Shown piece by piece: positions 15,733 through 24,150 of a stretch of 64,000 nt of DNA. The notes under the pieces were generated by a model. That model searched no databases. It worked only from the letters and a program-made list of their open reading frames with translations, and had not been told where the DNA came from. Source of the DNA: Bradyrhizobium sp. SZCCT0231 (lineage in GTDB: Bacteria > Pseudomonadota > Alphaproteobacteria > Rhizobiales > Xanthobacteraceae); the NCBI RefSeq assembly GCF_018130245.1, contig NZ_JAFCKP010000020.1:29898-93897 (forward strand), given 5' to 3'. Made by a program: the position numbers and the translations under genes. Within the stretch, counting starts at the first letter, position 1; each line of letters starts with the position of its first letter.

Positions 15733-16535
15733 CCACCCCTGCCCCGATCGCCGAACCGCATGAAACGCCGAGGCCGGAAGCGGCCGCGGTGCCGGCGCTG
15801 TCGATCGACGGCGTCAGCCATGCCTACGGCGCGCGACGGGCGCTGACCGACGTCTCCTTCAGCGTGCAGCCGGCGAGCTTCACTGCGTTGCTCGGCCTCA
15901 ACGGCGCCGGCAAGAGCACGCTGTTTTCGCTGATCACGCGCCTGTTCGGTATCCAGTCCGGCCGAGTCTCCATCTTCGGCCATGACGTCAGCAAGAGCCC
16001 CGGCGAGGCGCTGCGGCTGCTCGGGGTCGTATTCCAGCCGCGCACGCTCGATCTCGATCTGTCGCTGACGCAGAACCTGCTCTATCACGCCGCGCTGCAC
16101 GGCATCGGCCGCCGCGAGGCCGCCGCACGCAGCGCGGAGCTGCTCGGCCGCATCGGGCTCACTGAGCGCGCCGGCAGCAAGGTGCGCGATCTCTCCGGCG
16201 GCCAGATGCGGCGGCTGGAGATCGCCCGCGCGCTGCTGCACCGGCCGCGCCTGCTGCTGCTGGACGAGCCGACCGTCGGGCTGGATGTCAAGGCGCGCGC
16301 CGACATCATCAGCCACGTCCGCCAGCTCGTCACCGAGCAAGGCATCGGGGTGCTCTGGGCGACGCACCTGTTCGACGAGATCATGGCCGGTGACGATCTC
16401 GTCGTGCTGCACCAGGGCAAGGTGCTGGCGTTGGGGCCGATGACCCGCGTCGTCGCGGAGGCCGGTGCGCAGGACGTCAACACCGCCTTCATGCGTCTGA
16501 CCGGCGCGCAAACCATGCCGGGAGGCGGCGCATGA
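15729..16535 (+). CDS. lutE: ABC transporter ATP-binding protein, PQQ alcohol dehydrogenase system (LutE-type)
   Basis: A 268-residue ABC ATPase with Walker A (GLNGAGKST), signature (DLSGGQMRRLEIARAL), Walker B (LLLLDEPTVGLD) and switch His (WATHLFDE), all intact. The N-terminal 20 residues are Pro/Glu rich. It has the ABC-2 export-type architecture rather than a typical importer ATPase. Together with the ABC-2 permease it forms a transporter that in Methylobacterium lut loci is needed for lanthanide-dependent growth. Both gene boundaries are 4-base ATGA overlaps, indicating translational coupling. Confidence 0.88.
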   Translation: MTTPAPIAEPHETPRPEAAAVPALSIDGVSHAYGARRALTDVSFSVQPASFTALLGLNGAGKSTLFSLITRLFGIQSGRVSIFGHDVSKSPGEALRLLGVVFQPRTLDLDLSLTQNLLYHAALHGIGRREAAARSAELLGRIGLTERAGSKVRDLSGGQMRRLEIARALLHRPRLLLLDEPTVGLDVKARADIISHVRQLVTEQGIGVLWATHLFDEIMAGDDLVVLHQGKVLALGPMTRVVAEAGAQDVNTAFMRLTGAQTMPGGGA

Positions 16536-17380
16536 GCAGCATCACCACGCGCGATGCGCCGCGCGGCTTCTCGGCCCAGGAGTACCTGACCTGCCTCACC
16601 GGCATCGTCTGGCGCGAGGGCCTGCGCTTCCTGCATCAGCGCGAGCGCTTCGTCTCGGCGCTGGTACGGCCGCTGGTGTGGCTGTTCATCTTCGCCGCCG
16701 GCTTCCGCCAGGTGCTCGGCATCTCCATCATCCCGCCTTATGAGACCTACATCCTCTACGAGGTCTATATCGCGCCCGGCTTGATGGCGATGATCCAGCT
16801 CTTCAACGGCATGCAGTCCTCGCTCTCGATGGTCTATGACCGCGAGATGGGCAATATGCGCACGCTGCTGGTGAGCCCGCTGCCGCGCGGGTTCCTGTTG
16901 TTCTGCAAGCTGCTCGCGGGCACCGCGGTGTCGCTGCTCCAGGTCTATGCGTTCCTCCTGATCGCCTGGTTCTGGGACATCACCCCGCCGCCATCGGGCT
17001 ATCTCACCGTGCTGCCGGCGCTGATCCTGTCCGGGCTGATGCTGGGCTCGCTCGGCATGCTGATCTCCTCCGGCATCAAGCAGCTGGAAAACTTCGCCGG
17101 CGTCATGAACTTCGTGATCTTCCCGATGTTCTTTGCCTCATCGGCGCTCTACCCGCTCTGGCGGGTGCAGGAGGGCAGCCCCTATCTCTACTATCTCTGC
17201 GAGGCCAATCCGTTCACCCATGCGGTCGAGCTGATCCGCTTCGCGCTCTATGGCCAGATCAACTGGATCTCGCTGGCGGTGGTTGCGATCTGCACAATCG
17301 TGTTCATGATCGGCGCGATTTTGGCCTATGATCCCTCGCGCGGGCTGGCGCGACGCGGGCCTGCGGGAGGCGAAGGATGA
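16532..17380 (+). CDS. lutF: ABC-2 type transporter permease (LutF-type)
   Basis: A 282-residue integral membrane protein with six hydrophobic helices (for example LVRPLVWLFIFAAGF and YLTVLPALILSGLMLGSL). An ABC-2 signature region runs around residues 95-185. Such permeases pair with the preceding ATPase. ABC-2 systems usually export, yet in the lut context the complex is linked to lanthanide entry into the cytoplasm, so the direction here is unresolved. The start overlaps the ATPase stop by 4 bases, and its own stop overlaps the next gene in the same way. Confidence 0.87.
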   Translation: MSSITTRDAPRGFSAQEYLTCLTGIVWREGLRFLHQRERFVSALVRPLVWLFIFAAGFRQVLGISIIPPYETYILYEVYIAPGLMAMIQLFNGMQSSLSMVYDREMGNMRTLLVSPLPRGFLLFCKLLAGTAVSLLQVYAFLLIAWFWDITPPPSGYLTVLPALILSGLMLGSLGMLISSGIKQLENFAGVMNFVIFPMFFASSALYPLWRVQEGSPYLYYLCEANPFTHAVELIRFALYGQINWISLAVVAICTIVFMIGAILAYDPSRGLARRGPAGGEG

Positions 17381-17985
17381 AGGTTTGGCATTTGGCTGCC
17401 ATGGCAATCGCGCTGTCCGGCACGGCCGCGCGCGCGGCCGATCCACGCTATCCGGACTGGCCCTGCACCCAGGCCAAGGTGCCGGAGATCTCGCTGGCCG
17501 CCGTCTGGGCTGGTCCGCCGCTCGACGACGTCCAGAACAAGTGGAAGGACGACGCCAGGATCAGCGCGCTGGTCGCAAAATTGTCGGCACGCAAGACGCC
17601 GCTCGATAAGGCCGAGAAATCGGTGAAGGAGTTTCTGGCCGCCTCCGGTTCCGACAAGACGGCGAATGCGAAGCTGCTATTTGCCGGTCTGTTCGACACG
17701 CTCAATGCTCAACGCTCGCAGGTCATGAACGGGCTCGAACGCGTCAGCCGGAAGCAGCGCGAGGCCGCCGACAAGATTCGCGAGGAAACGCTTCAGCTCC
17801 ACGCCCTGCAAGGCGCGACTCCGCGCGACGAAGCCAGGGTCGAGGCGCTCAGCAACGAGCTGATCTGGAAGACCCGCATCTTCGAGGACCGCCACAAAGT
17901 GGTGCGATTCGTCTGCGAGGTTCCAACCACCATCGACCAGCGCCTGTTCGCGCTTGGGCGCGTGATCCAGCAGGAAATGGAATAG
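17377..17985 (+). CDS. Exported helical protein, last gene of the Lut-type operon
   Basis: A 202-residue protein of unknown function with signal peptide (AAMAIALSGTAARA). The mature part has two cysteines (WPCTQAK and RFVCEVP) that could form a disulfide, and a long helical centre rich in Lys, Arg and Glu (about residues 95-150). It is translationally coupled to the permease gene (ATGA), so it belongs to the transporter operon and probably acts in the periplasm. Its place matches lutG in Methylobacterium, inferred from synteny only. Confidence 0.75.
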   Translation: MKVWHLAAMAIALSGTAARAADPRYPDWPCTQAKVPEISLAAVWAGPPLDDVQNKWKDDARISALVAKLSARKTPLDKAEKSVKEFLAASGSDKTANAKLLFAGLFDTLNAQRSQVMNGLERVSRKQREAADKIREETLQLHALQGATPRDEARVEALSNELIWKTRIFEDRHKVVRFVCEVPTTIDQRLFALGRVIQQEME

Positions 17986-18108
17986 CGGCGCGCGATGGGT
18001 TCCCGCGATCGCCGTGGGAATCGTTAACTCATTCGCAGCGCCATCTGCCGGAACCAAATCGATCTAGGATGGCTTGTCGAAGTGAACTCCAGACGTCGGG
18101 AGGCCTCG

Positions 18109-18414
18109 ATGGGAACAAAAAGATTCATCTTCGCGGGCGCTGCAGCCCTCAGCATGCTCGCAACCAGCGCCCTTGCTGACGATATGACCGGGATGATCAC
18201 GCGGATCGATCGGCTCAACGGCACGATCTCGATCCAGCAGACGCAGAAGGGTACGGTCGGCGCCAGCGCAGGCAGCGCCGGCGCGCTCCAGGAGTACAAG
18301 GCGAAAGATGCCGCGATGCTGGAGGCCGTCCATGCCGGCGACAGGGTGAGCTATTCTGCGACCGAGACCAACGGCACGGGCACATTGACGAAGTTGCAGA
18401 AGCAGAAGCCGTAG
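18109..18414 (+). CDS. Small exported CusF/DUF1344-like protein
   Basis: A 101-residue protein with signal peptide (FIFAGAAALSMLATSALA) and a short beta-barrel-like segment (DDMTGMITRIDRLNGTISI) typical of CusF/DUF1344 small OB-fold proteins, some of which bind copper. Met residues (DDMTGM) near the mature N-terminus could be metal ligands. The ATG is preceded by GGGAGG. It stands alone on the plus strand, 123 bases after the Lut operon, and converges with the Cys-Trp-motif gene. A periplasmic metal or cofactor role is possible, not shown. Confidence 0.7.
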   Translation: MGTKRFIFAGAAALSMLATSALADDMTGMITRIDRLNGTISIQQTQKGTVGASAGSAGALQEYKAKDAAMLEAVHAGDRVSYSATETNGTGTLTKLQKQKP

Positions 18415-18469
18415 CACTGTCTTTGCCTCTCCCGCTTGCGGGGACAGGCAGAGCACCTACGCCCAATCG

Positions 18470-19027
18470 TTACTGGTCCGGGCGCGGCTCCGGCTGCGCT
18501 TCCTCGGTCGGAAGTTTTGCTCCCTCCCAACCGTCGGTGCCGTCCGGATACCAGGCGACATTGGAGTAGCCGTACGCCAATGCACGTTTGGCGGCGTTCC
18601 AGGACATCCAGCAATCGGCCACACAATAGATCACCAGCAGCGCGGCCTTGTCGCCGCGCGATGCCTGCGCAAGGCCGCGCTGGAGATAATCGTCCATCGC
18701 CGGTGGCAGCATGCCGTAGCCTGAGTCCGGCAGCCAGATGCTGCCCGGAATGTTCCTGCGCGGCGCGTCGCGCCACACCGTGCCTGCAGGTAGGTTCTTC
18801 GGTTTCGGCGGACGCGGCATCACGTCGACGAAGGCACCGCTGTTCGCGCGCCAAATCGCCCCTGCCTGCTCGGTCGTGAGCACGCGCGCGCCGGTGAGCG
18901 TCGCCGGCACCGGCGCGCGATAATTGTCGGTGCGATAGCCCTCGGGCTCGAACGGCTCCTGCTGCTGCGCCCACGCCGGTACCACGAGCAGGGCAGCGAC
19001 GATCACAGCAGCAAGAGGCCGTGTCAT
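18470..19027 (-). CDS. PQQ-dependent catabolism-associated Cys-Trp motif protein (rhodanese-like)
   Basis: A 185-residue exported protein (signal peptide AAVIVAALLVVPAWA) with a rhodanese-like fold and the family sequence YCVADCWMSWNAAKRA. The family is called CXXCW, but here the two cysteines are separated by three residues (CVADCW). The segment PGSIWLPDSGYG is also conserved in the family. It is expected in the periplasm beside quinoprotein dehydrogenases, probably in sulfur or disulfide chemistry together with the SoxYZ-like carrier and the metallohydrolase nearby. Its ATG overlaps the stop of the MoxJ-like gene by 4 bases. Confidence 0.85.
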   Translation of the reverse strand: MTRPLAAVIVAALLVVPAWAQQQEPFEPEGYRTDNYRAPVPATLTGARVLTTEQAGAIWRANSGAFVDVMPRPPKPKNLPAGTVWRDAPRRNIPGSIWLPDSGYGMLPPAMDDYLQRGLAQASRGDKAALLVIYCVADCWMSWNAAKRALAYGYSNVAWYPDGTDGWEGAKLPTEEAQPEPRPDQ

Positions 19028-19908
19028 GGCGTCTTCTTGGCCGTCTCCGCGCCGAGCGGCCGGTTGCTCTCGTCCAGCAGCGGCACACCGAAATCGAGCA
19101 GGATCTTGTTGATCTCGCCCTGGTTCTCCTGGATCAACCTGTTGAGCTGCCGCTTCCAGTTCTGGTCGGCGGGCCTCACGCCCATGCCGATGCGATAGAC
19201 CAGCTTCGGCCCGGTCGTTTCTTTCACCAGCGGCGTGACGTGGAGCGAAGAGCCGGCCTTCTTCGCATAGTGGCCGGCCATCGGTCCCCACAGCACGCCG
19301 GCGTCGATCTTTCCGGCGGTGAGGTCATCGATCATCGCCTGTGCCGAATTGTCGAAGCGCGTGTCGATCATCAGCGGATAGGGCTTGGCATCGCCCATCA
19401 GGCCGGCCAACGCCATGTTGGTCGCCGGCGGCGTGCCGGCGACGATGCCGATATGCTTACCCTTCAACTTCGGATCCTCGAGCGTGTCGACATCCTCGAG
19501 CCCGCTGCCGGTCTTCGCGACCAGCGCATACGTCGTGCGGTAATAGGGATTGGTGCCCTGCACGAGATCGTCGCCTTGCGGGAAGCCCATGATGACGTCG
19601 CAGCGATGCGCACCCAGCGTCATCCGCACGAAACCGGTGGCCTGCGGGAAAAAAACGTAGTCGAGCTTCTTCTGCAGCTTGTCCGCCAGGAATTCGGCGA
19701 GCTTGTTCTCGAACCCCTCGCCCTTCTCGTTGGAGAACGGCAGATTGCGCGGGTCGGCGCAGACGCGCAGCACCTTCGGGTCGACCAGCTCGAACGAGAG
19801 ATCGCCGGTCTCGTTGATCTGCGCGGCGGCGACATCGCCGAACGTACAGGATGCGACCGCGACCCATAGTGAAAACAACCAGCGACGATGTCGTCCGGCC
19901 TGCATCAT
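19024..19908 (-). CDS. Quinoprotein dehydrogenase-associated ABC-type substrate-binding protein (MoxJ/XoxJ-like)
   Basis: A 294-residue periplasmic binding protein of the SBP_bac_3 type with signal peptide (LFSLWVAVASCTFGDVAAA). The mature part opens with LRVCADPRNLPFSNEKGEGFENKLAEFLA, which is the MoxJ/XoxJ family pattern. These proteins assist periplasmic quinoprotein dehydrogenases, possibly by activating the apoenzyme, and do not need a transporter. It is the first gene of a two-gene minus-strand operon with the Cys-Trp protein. The start is set by GAGGAGG before tandem ATGs at 19908 and 19905. A second family member lies at 31297. Confidence 0.85.
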   Translation of the reverse strand: MMQAGRHRRWLFSLWVAVASCTFGDVAAAQINETGDLSFELVDPKVLRVCADPRNLPFSNEKGEGFENKLAEFLADKLQKKLDYVFFPQATGFVRMTLGAHRCDVIMGFPQGDDLVQGTNPYYRTTYALVAKTGSGLEDVDTLEDPKLKGKHIGIVAGTPPATNMALAGLMGDAKPYPLMIDTRFDNSAQAMIDDLTAGKIDAGVLWGPMAGHYAKKAGSSLHVTPLVKETTGPKLVYRIGMGVRPADQNWKRQLNRLIQENQGEINKILLDFGVPLLDESNRPLGAETAKKTP

Positions 19909-20035
19909 CGCGCTTCCTCCTCGTTTTGGTTGAATGTTATCCATGCAACGCATGACGCGCCATGTATGCCAACTTTGTGCTGGCTTTGCTTTGTTGCAGT
20001 GCAATGAGACAAACCCTTTGAACTGAGGCGGAAAA

Positions 20036-20959
20036 GTGTCTCGCATCGCTCTCGTGATCGCAGCCTTGTCCCTGGGACTCGCGACGCTAGCACGCGCCGG
20101 GGCGGCCGAATTGCCTGTGAGCGAAGTCGCGCCGGGAATCTTCGTACACTCCGGGACCATCGCCCTGATGACCCGCGAGAACGAGGGCGACATCGCCAAT
20201 GTCGGCTTCATCGTCGGCGATGAGGCCGTGGCCGTGATCGACACCGGCGGCAGCTTTCGCGAGGGCGAGGCGCTGCTGGCGGCTGTGAGGGCCCGGACGC
20301 CCAAGCCAATCCGCTACGTCATCAACACCCACGGCCATCCCGACCATGTCTTCGGCAATGCCGCGTTCGTGGCCGAGGGAACCAGCTTCGTCGGCCACGG
20401 CAAGCTGCCGCAGGCGCTGGTGAGCCGCGGGCCATTCTATCTCGACAACTTCAGGCGCATCATGGGCGGCGAGCTGATCAATCCCGTGAAGATCGTGCCG
20501 CCCTCCCTGCTCGTGACGGACACACTGACGCTCGACCTTGGCTCACGCCGCCTGACCTTGCGGGCGTGGCCGGCCGGGCACAGCGACAACGATCTGACCG
20601 TATTCGACGAGACCACCAAAACCCTGTTCGCAGGCGACCTCGTCTTTCTCCGCCACATTCCAGTCATGGACGGCAGCATCCGCGGCTGGCTCGACACATT
20701 GAAAGGGCTTGAGGCGATCCCGGCGCTGCGGGTCGTTCCCGGTCACGGCCCCGTGAGCGACTGGCCTGCCGCATTGACCGATGAACGGCGCTACCTGTCA
20801 ACGCTACTGTCGGACGTTCGCACGCTGAACAAGAGCGGCGAGCCGATCCGCGCCGCCGCAGACAAGGCCGCCGCGTCGGAACGGCCGCATTGGCAGCTGT
20901 TCGACGACTACAACGCCCGCAACGCAACCGCAGCATTCTCGGAAATTGAATGGGAGTAG
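20036..20959 (+). CDS. Quinoprotein relay system zinc metallohydrolase
   Basis: A 307-residue MBL-fold protein with signal peptide ([17 protein letters not shown]) and the zinc motif THGHPDH near residue 101, with later ligands in WPAGHSDND and PGHGPVSDW. It belongs to the SoxH-related family that travels with PQQ dehydrogenases (TIGR04558/04559 by recollection). The start is GTG at 20036; GAGGCGG precedes it. It is divergent from the MoxJ-like operon and followed 57 bases later by the SoxYZ-like carrier, as in other clusters. The substrate is unknown. Confidence 0.85.
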   Translation: MSRIALVIAALSLGLATLARAGAAELPVSEVAPGIFVHSGTIALMTRENEGDIANVGFIVGDEAVAVIDTGGSFREGEALLAAVRARTPKPIRYVINTHGHPDHVFGNAAFVAEGTSFVGHGKLPQALVSRGPFYLDNFRRIMGGELINPVKIVPPSLLVTDTLTLDLGSRRLTLRAWPAGHSDNDLTVFDETTKTLFAGDLVFLRHIPVMDGSIRGWLDTLKGLEAIPALRVVPGHGPVSDWPAALTDERRYLSTLLSDVRTLNKSGEPIRAAADKAAASERPHWQLFDDYNARNATAAFSEIEWE

Positions 20960-21016
20960 CGGGCGCGCTAGGCTGTGGCAGGAGATCAGCTTCGCTGACT
21001 CCGGGGACCATGACCC

Positions 21017-21835
21017 ATGACGGGATGCACACGCCGCCTCACTCTCACCGCCCTCCTGCTCGGCCTCGCTTTCGCGACGCCGGTGCAGGCTGAAGAGGCC
21101 TACGATCCCTGGCCGGGCCTGGTGCAGGACATCTTCAGCAACCGTCCGATGAACGACGGCAGTGCCGTCATCGGCATCGAGATGCCGTATCGGGCCGAGG
21201 ATGCGGCGATCGTGCCGGTCACCTTGCGCAGCAAGCTGTCGCCCGGCGACAGCAGGCGCATCCGCTCGATCACGCTGGTGATCGACCGCAATCCCGCGCC
21301 GATGGCGGCGAAGTTCGAGCTCGGGCCGGACGCCAATGTCACGGAGATCTCGACGCGCGTGCGCGTCAACAATTACACCGACGTGCATGCGGTGGCCGAG
21401 CTCAGCGACGGCCAGCTCTATGTCTCGAAAGTCTATGTGAAGGCCTCCGGCGGCTGCTCGGCGCCGGCAGCAAAGAATGTCGAGGAAGCCAGGAATCGGC
21501 TCGGCCAGATGCGCTACCGGCAGTTCGCACGCGAGGAGGCGCCGGCAAGTCGCGTGCGCGAGGCGCAGATCATGATCGGGCATCCCAACAATTCCGGGCT
21601 GCAGATGGATCAGGTCACGCAGCTCTATATCCCCGCCTACTTCATCAACCAGCTCAAGCTGACGCAGGACGACAGTCCGGTGCTGACGATGGAAGGCGGC
21701 ATCTCGATCTCGGAAGATCCCAACCTGCGCTTCACCTATGTCTCCAACGGGGCCAAGCGCTTCCGCGCCGAGGCGAAGGACACGGATGGGCACGTGTTCC
21801 GGAATGAATGGGACGTGGAGAAGCCGGGGACGTGA
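21017..21835 (+). CDS. Quinoprotein dehydrogenase-associated SoxYZ-like carrier protein
   Basis: A 272-residue exported protein (signal peptide LTALLLGLAFATPVQA). The N-terminal half is SoxY-like with the carrier cysteine Cys147 in ASGGCSAPAA, corresponding to the swinging-arm GGC of SoxY. The C-terminal half (about residues 185-270) is SoxZ-like (MDQVTQLYIPAYFINQLKLT). Real SoxY ends in the cysteine arm; here the arm lies in mid-protein because the two modules are fused. It is the likely partner of the metallohydrolase just upstream. The cargo that would be held on the cysteine is not known. Confidence 0.87.
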   Translation: MTGCTRRLTLTALLLGLAFATPVQAEEAYDPWPGLVQDIFSNRPMNDGSAVIGIEMPYRAEDAAIVPVTLRSKLSPGDSRRIRSITLVIDRNPAPMAAKFELGPDANVTEISTRVRVNNYTDVHAVAELSDGQLYVSKVYVKASGGCSAPAAKNVEEARNRLGQMRYRQFAREEAPASRVREAQIMIGHPNNSGLQMDQVTQLYIPAYFINQLKLTQDDSPVLTMEGGISISEDPNLRFTYVSNGAKRFRAEAKDTDGHVFRNEWDVEKPGT

Positions 21836-21889
21836 GGCAAGACGGGGTGGGGTGACGGTCTCTCCCCATCCAACAGCGCCCGAGTGGAG

Positions 21890-21957
21890 AGATCACCCCA
21901 CCCCGCTCGCGCTACGCGCGATCGACCCTCCCCCTCCAGGGCAGGGTGAGACACCGC
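21890..21957. repeat. Fragment of a common intergenic repeat
   Basis: A C-rich stretch (CACCCCACCCCGCTCGCGCT, then CTCCCCCTCCAGGGCAGGGT) between two convergent genes. I recall closely similar blocks in many Bradyrhizobium intergenic regions. A shorter relative (CCTCCCCCTCCAGGGAAGGG) follows fghA near 12910. Confidence 0.4.
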
Positions 21958-21965
21958 GGCGCAAT

Positions 21966-22325
21966 TTAGAAGCACCTCACCTCGGCTTCCGCCTGCGCGC
22001 GGCGCAAATCATTTACCGCCGAGTTCGCCTGCTCCGAGGTACGGAACTGGACACCGAGATTGCCGCGGACCTGAGACATGCTGAGCGCGGTCTCGGCGGT
22101 AACATAGCGCGCGTAGGGCATGATCGAAGCCACCACGTCGATCGAGCAGGAACATTGCTCGATTGCAGCCCGTGTCTCTCCGTTGGCCTTCATGCACCCA
22201 TAGACATATTCCGCGCGCGCTGAGGTCGGATAGTCATTGGCCTCCTCGGCCCACGCCACGCACGCGGTCGCAGCCAGCACCGCCAATGCGGCGACAATCG
22301 GTCGTAGCCGTCCGGCCAGATTCAT
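21966..22325 (-). CDS. Small exported four-cysteine protein
   Basis: A 119-residue protein with a signal peptide (IVAALAVLAATACVAWA). The mature part has four cysteines (YVYGCMKAN, EQCSCSID, EVRCF) that could form two disulfides or hold a metal. No family is recognised with certainty; similar small proteins occur next to quinoprotein accessory genes. GGGAGGA lies 6 bases before the ATG at 22325. It converges with the SoxYZ-like gene and is divergent from the ABC transporter operon that begins at 22362, so the 36 bases between them hold both promoters. Confidence 0.65.
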   Translation of the reverse strand: MNLAGRLRPIVAALAVLAATACVAWAEEANDYPTSARAEYVYGCMKANGETRAAIEQCSCSIDVVASIMPYARYVTAETALSMSQVRGNLGVQFRTSEQANSAVNDLRRAQAEAEVRCF

Positions 22326-22361
22326 GCGCGTCCTCCCGCTGGTTGCGAGCAAGGCTATGCT

Positions 22362-23411
22362 ATGCGTATTGTCCTGAAAAGCACTCCGTCAGAGGAAACG
22401 GCTCACAAGGCGATGAGAGCACTCGGTGTGATAACGGCATTTGGCCGAACATTGGCGCTCGCGACGACGCTGGCGCTGACGGTGGTCGCACCCGGCCGCG
22501 CCGCGGATGCGATCCGCCTTGCGGTGCAGAAAACCGGAACATTCTCGTGGGAGCTGGCCGCAATCCGCAGCGCCGGCCTCGACAAGGAGGCCGGCCTGTC
22601 GCTGGAGGTCACCGAGCTCGCGAGCACCGAGGCCGGCAAGATCGCGATGCGCGCCGGCAGCGCCGACGTCATCCTGTCGGACTGGCTGTGGGTGTCGCGC
22701 GAGCGTGCGCTGGGCGCCAAGCTCACCTTCTATCCCTATTCCAGTGCACTTGGCGGGGTGATGGTGCCGGCCAATTCGCCAATCAAGACGCTCGCGGACC
22801 TGAAGGGGCGCAAGCTCGCCGTCGCCGGCGGGGCGATCGACAAGAGCTGGCTGCTGCTGCAGGCGCGGATGAAACAGGACGGCATCGACCTGAAATCGGA
22901 AGCAACCATCGTCTATGGCGCGCCGCCCCTGATCGCCGCCAAGGCGCTCGACGGCGAGATGGATGCGAGCCTCAATTTCTGGAATTTCTGCGCCCAGCTC
23001 GAAGCCAAGGGCTTTAGACGCCTCACCGGGATCGAGGACATTTTGCCGAAGCTGGGTGCGAAGGGTGCCGTCTCCGCCGTCGGCTACGTCTTCGACGAGA
23101 ACTGGGCCGCGAGCCATCGCGACGCCGTGGCGCGCTTCATCGCGATGACCCGCAAGGCCAAGGAGCTGCTGGCGACTTCGGACGCGGCCTGGGACAAGGT
23201 CGCGCCGCTCACCGGCGCCACCGACCCGGCCGTGCTCAAGACCTACCGCGACCGCTACCGCGACGGCATTCCGCGCCGGAGCATCGACGACGAGGAGAAG
23301 GATGCACGCGTGCTCTACCGCGTGCTGGCCGAGATCGGCGGCCGCGACCTCGTCGGCCCCGCAGCCGAGCTCGATCCCGGCACCTTCTATCACGCAGTCC
23401 CCGGAGACTGA
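22362..23411 (+). CDS. ABC transporter substrate-binding protein, NMT1/nitrate-sulfonate type
   Basis: A 349-residue periplasmic binding protein of the NMT1/SsuA/TauA fold. Signal peptide around residues 18-48 (ALATTLALTVVAPGRAADA), then the mature domain with LAVQKTGTFSWELAAIRSAGL and the hinge region WLLLQARMKQDG. It heads a three-gene importer operon with permease and ATPase. The usual substrates of this family are sulfonates, nitrate, thiamine precursors or other small anions. The position in a PQQ/lanthanide cluster suggests uptake of something used by that system, but nothing in the sequence fixes the ligand. A later ATG at 22413 is an alternative start. Confidence 0.85.
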   Translation: MRIVLKSTPSEETAHKAMRALGVITAFGRTLALATTLALTVVAPGRAADAIRLAVQKTGTFSWELAAIRSAGLDKEAGLSLEVTELASTEAGKIAMRAGSADVILSDWLWVSRERALGAKLTFYPYSSALGGVMVPANSPIKTLADLKGRKLAVAGGAIDKSWLLLQARMKQDGIDLKSEATIVYGAPPLIAAKALDGEMDASLNFWNFCAQLEAKGFRRLTGIEDILPKLGAKGAVSAVGYVFDENWAASHRDAVARFIAMTRKAKELLATSDAAWDKVAPLTGATDPAVLKTYRDRYRDGIPRRSIDDEEKDARVLYRVLAEIGGRDLVGPAAELDPGTFYHAVPGD

Positions 23412-23412
23412 G

Positions 23413-24150
23413 GTGCTGCGTCTGCTCTCGTTCGCCCTGTTCCTCGCGATCTGGTGGATTGCCGCGCTCCTCGTCGGCGGCGCGAAGCTGCCCTCCCCGC
23501 CGTCCGTGCTTCAGGTCATGATCGCGGAAGCCTCTTCCGGCGCGCTGTTCCTGCATCTCGGGGCGACGCTGGCTCGCGTCGCGCTCGCCTTCACCTTGGC
23601 GATGTCGCTCGGCAGCGCGATCGGCTACCTCATGGGCCGGGTGAAGCTCGCCGACCGGCTCGGCGATCCCTGGCTGATCCTGCTGCTCAATTTGCCGGCG
23701 CTGGTCGTGATCGTGCTCGCCTATATCTGGGCCGGGCTCACTGAAGCCGCCGCGATCGCCGCGATCGCCATCAACAAGCTGCCGACCGCCATCGTGACCT
23801 TGCGCGAGGGCACGCGCGCGCTCGACCGTTCGCTCGACGAGATGGCGAGCGTGTTCGCGATGCCGCGCTGGCGCGCGTTCCGCCACGTCGTGCTGCCGCA
23901 GCTGGCGCCCTATATCGCAGCCTCCGCGCGCTCCGGACTGTCGCTGGTGTGGAAGATCGTGCTGGTCGCCGAGCTGCTCGGACGGCCGAACGGCGTCGGC
24001 TTCGAGATCGGCGTCGCCTTCCAGCTGTTCGACACGCCGCGGCTGCTGGCCTATTCGCTGACCTTCGCCGCCGTCGTGCTCGTCATCGAAACCGTGCTGG
24101 TGCAGCCGTTCGAAGCCCGCGCAAACAGGTGGCGGCCCCGTGCGGCTTGA
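23413..24150 (+). CDS. ABC transporter permease, SsuC/TauC-like
   Basis: A 245-residue inner-membrane protein with about six helices and the binding-protein-dependent transport loop (EMASVFAMPRWRAFRHVVLPQLAPYIAASARSGLSLVWKI, an EAA-type motif). The chosen start is GTG at 23413, one base after the stop of the binding-protein gene. Its last 11 bases overlap the ATPase gene. It forms the channel of the importer with the flanking genes. Confidence 0.83.
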   Translation: MLRLLSFALFLAIWWIAALLVGGAKLPSPPSVLQVMIAEASSGALFLHLGATLARVALAFTLAMSLGSAIGYLMGRVKLADRLGDPWLILLLNLPALVVIVLAYIWAGLTEAAAIAAIAINKLPTAIVTLREGTRALDRSLDEMASVFAMPRWRAFRHVVLPQLAPYIAASARSGLSLVWKIVLVAELLGRPNGVGFEIGVAFQLFDTPRLLAYSLTFAAVVLVIETVLVQPFEARANRWRPRAA

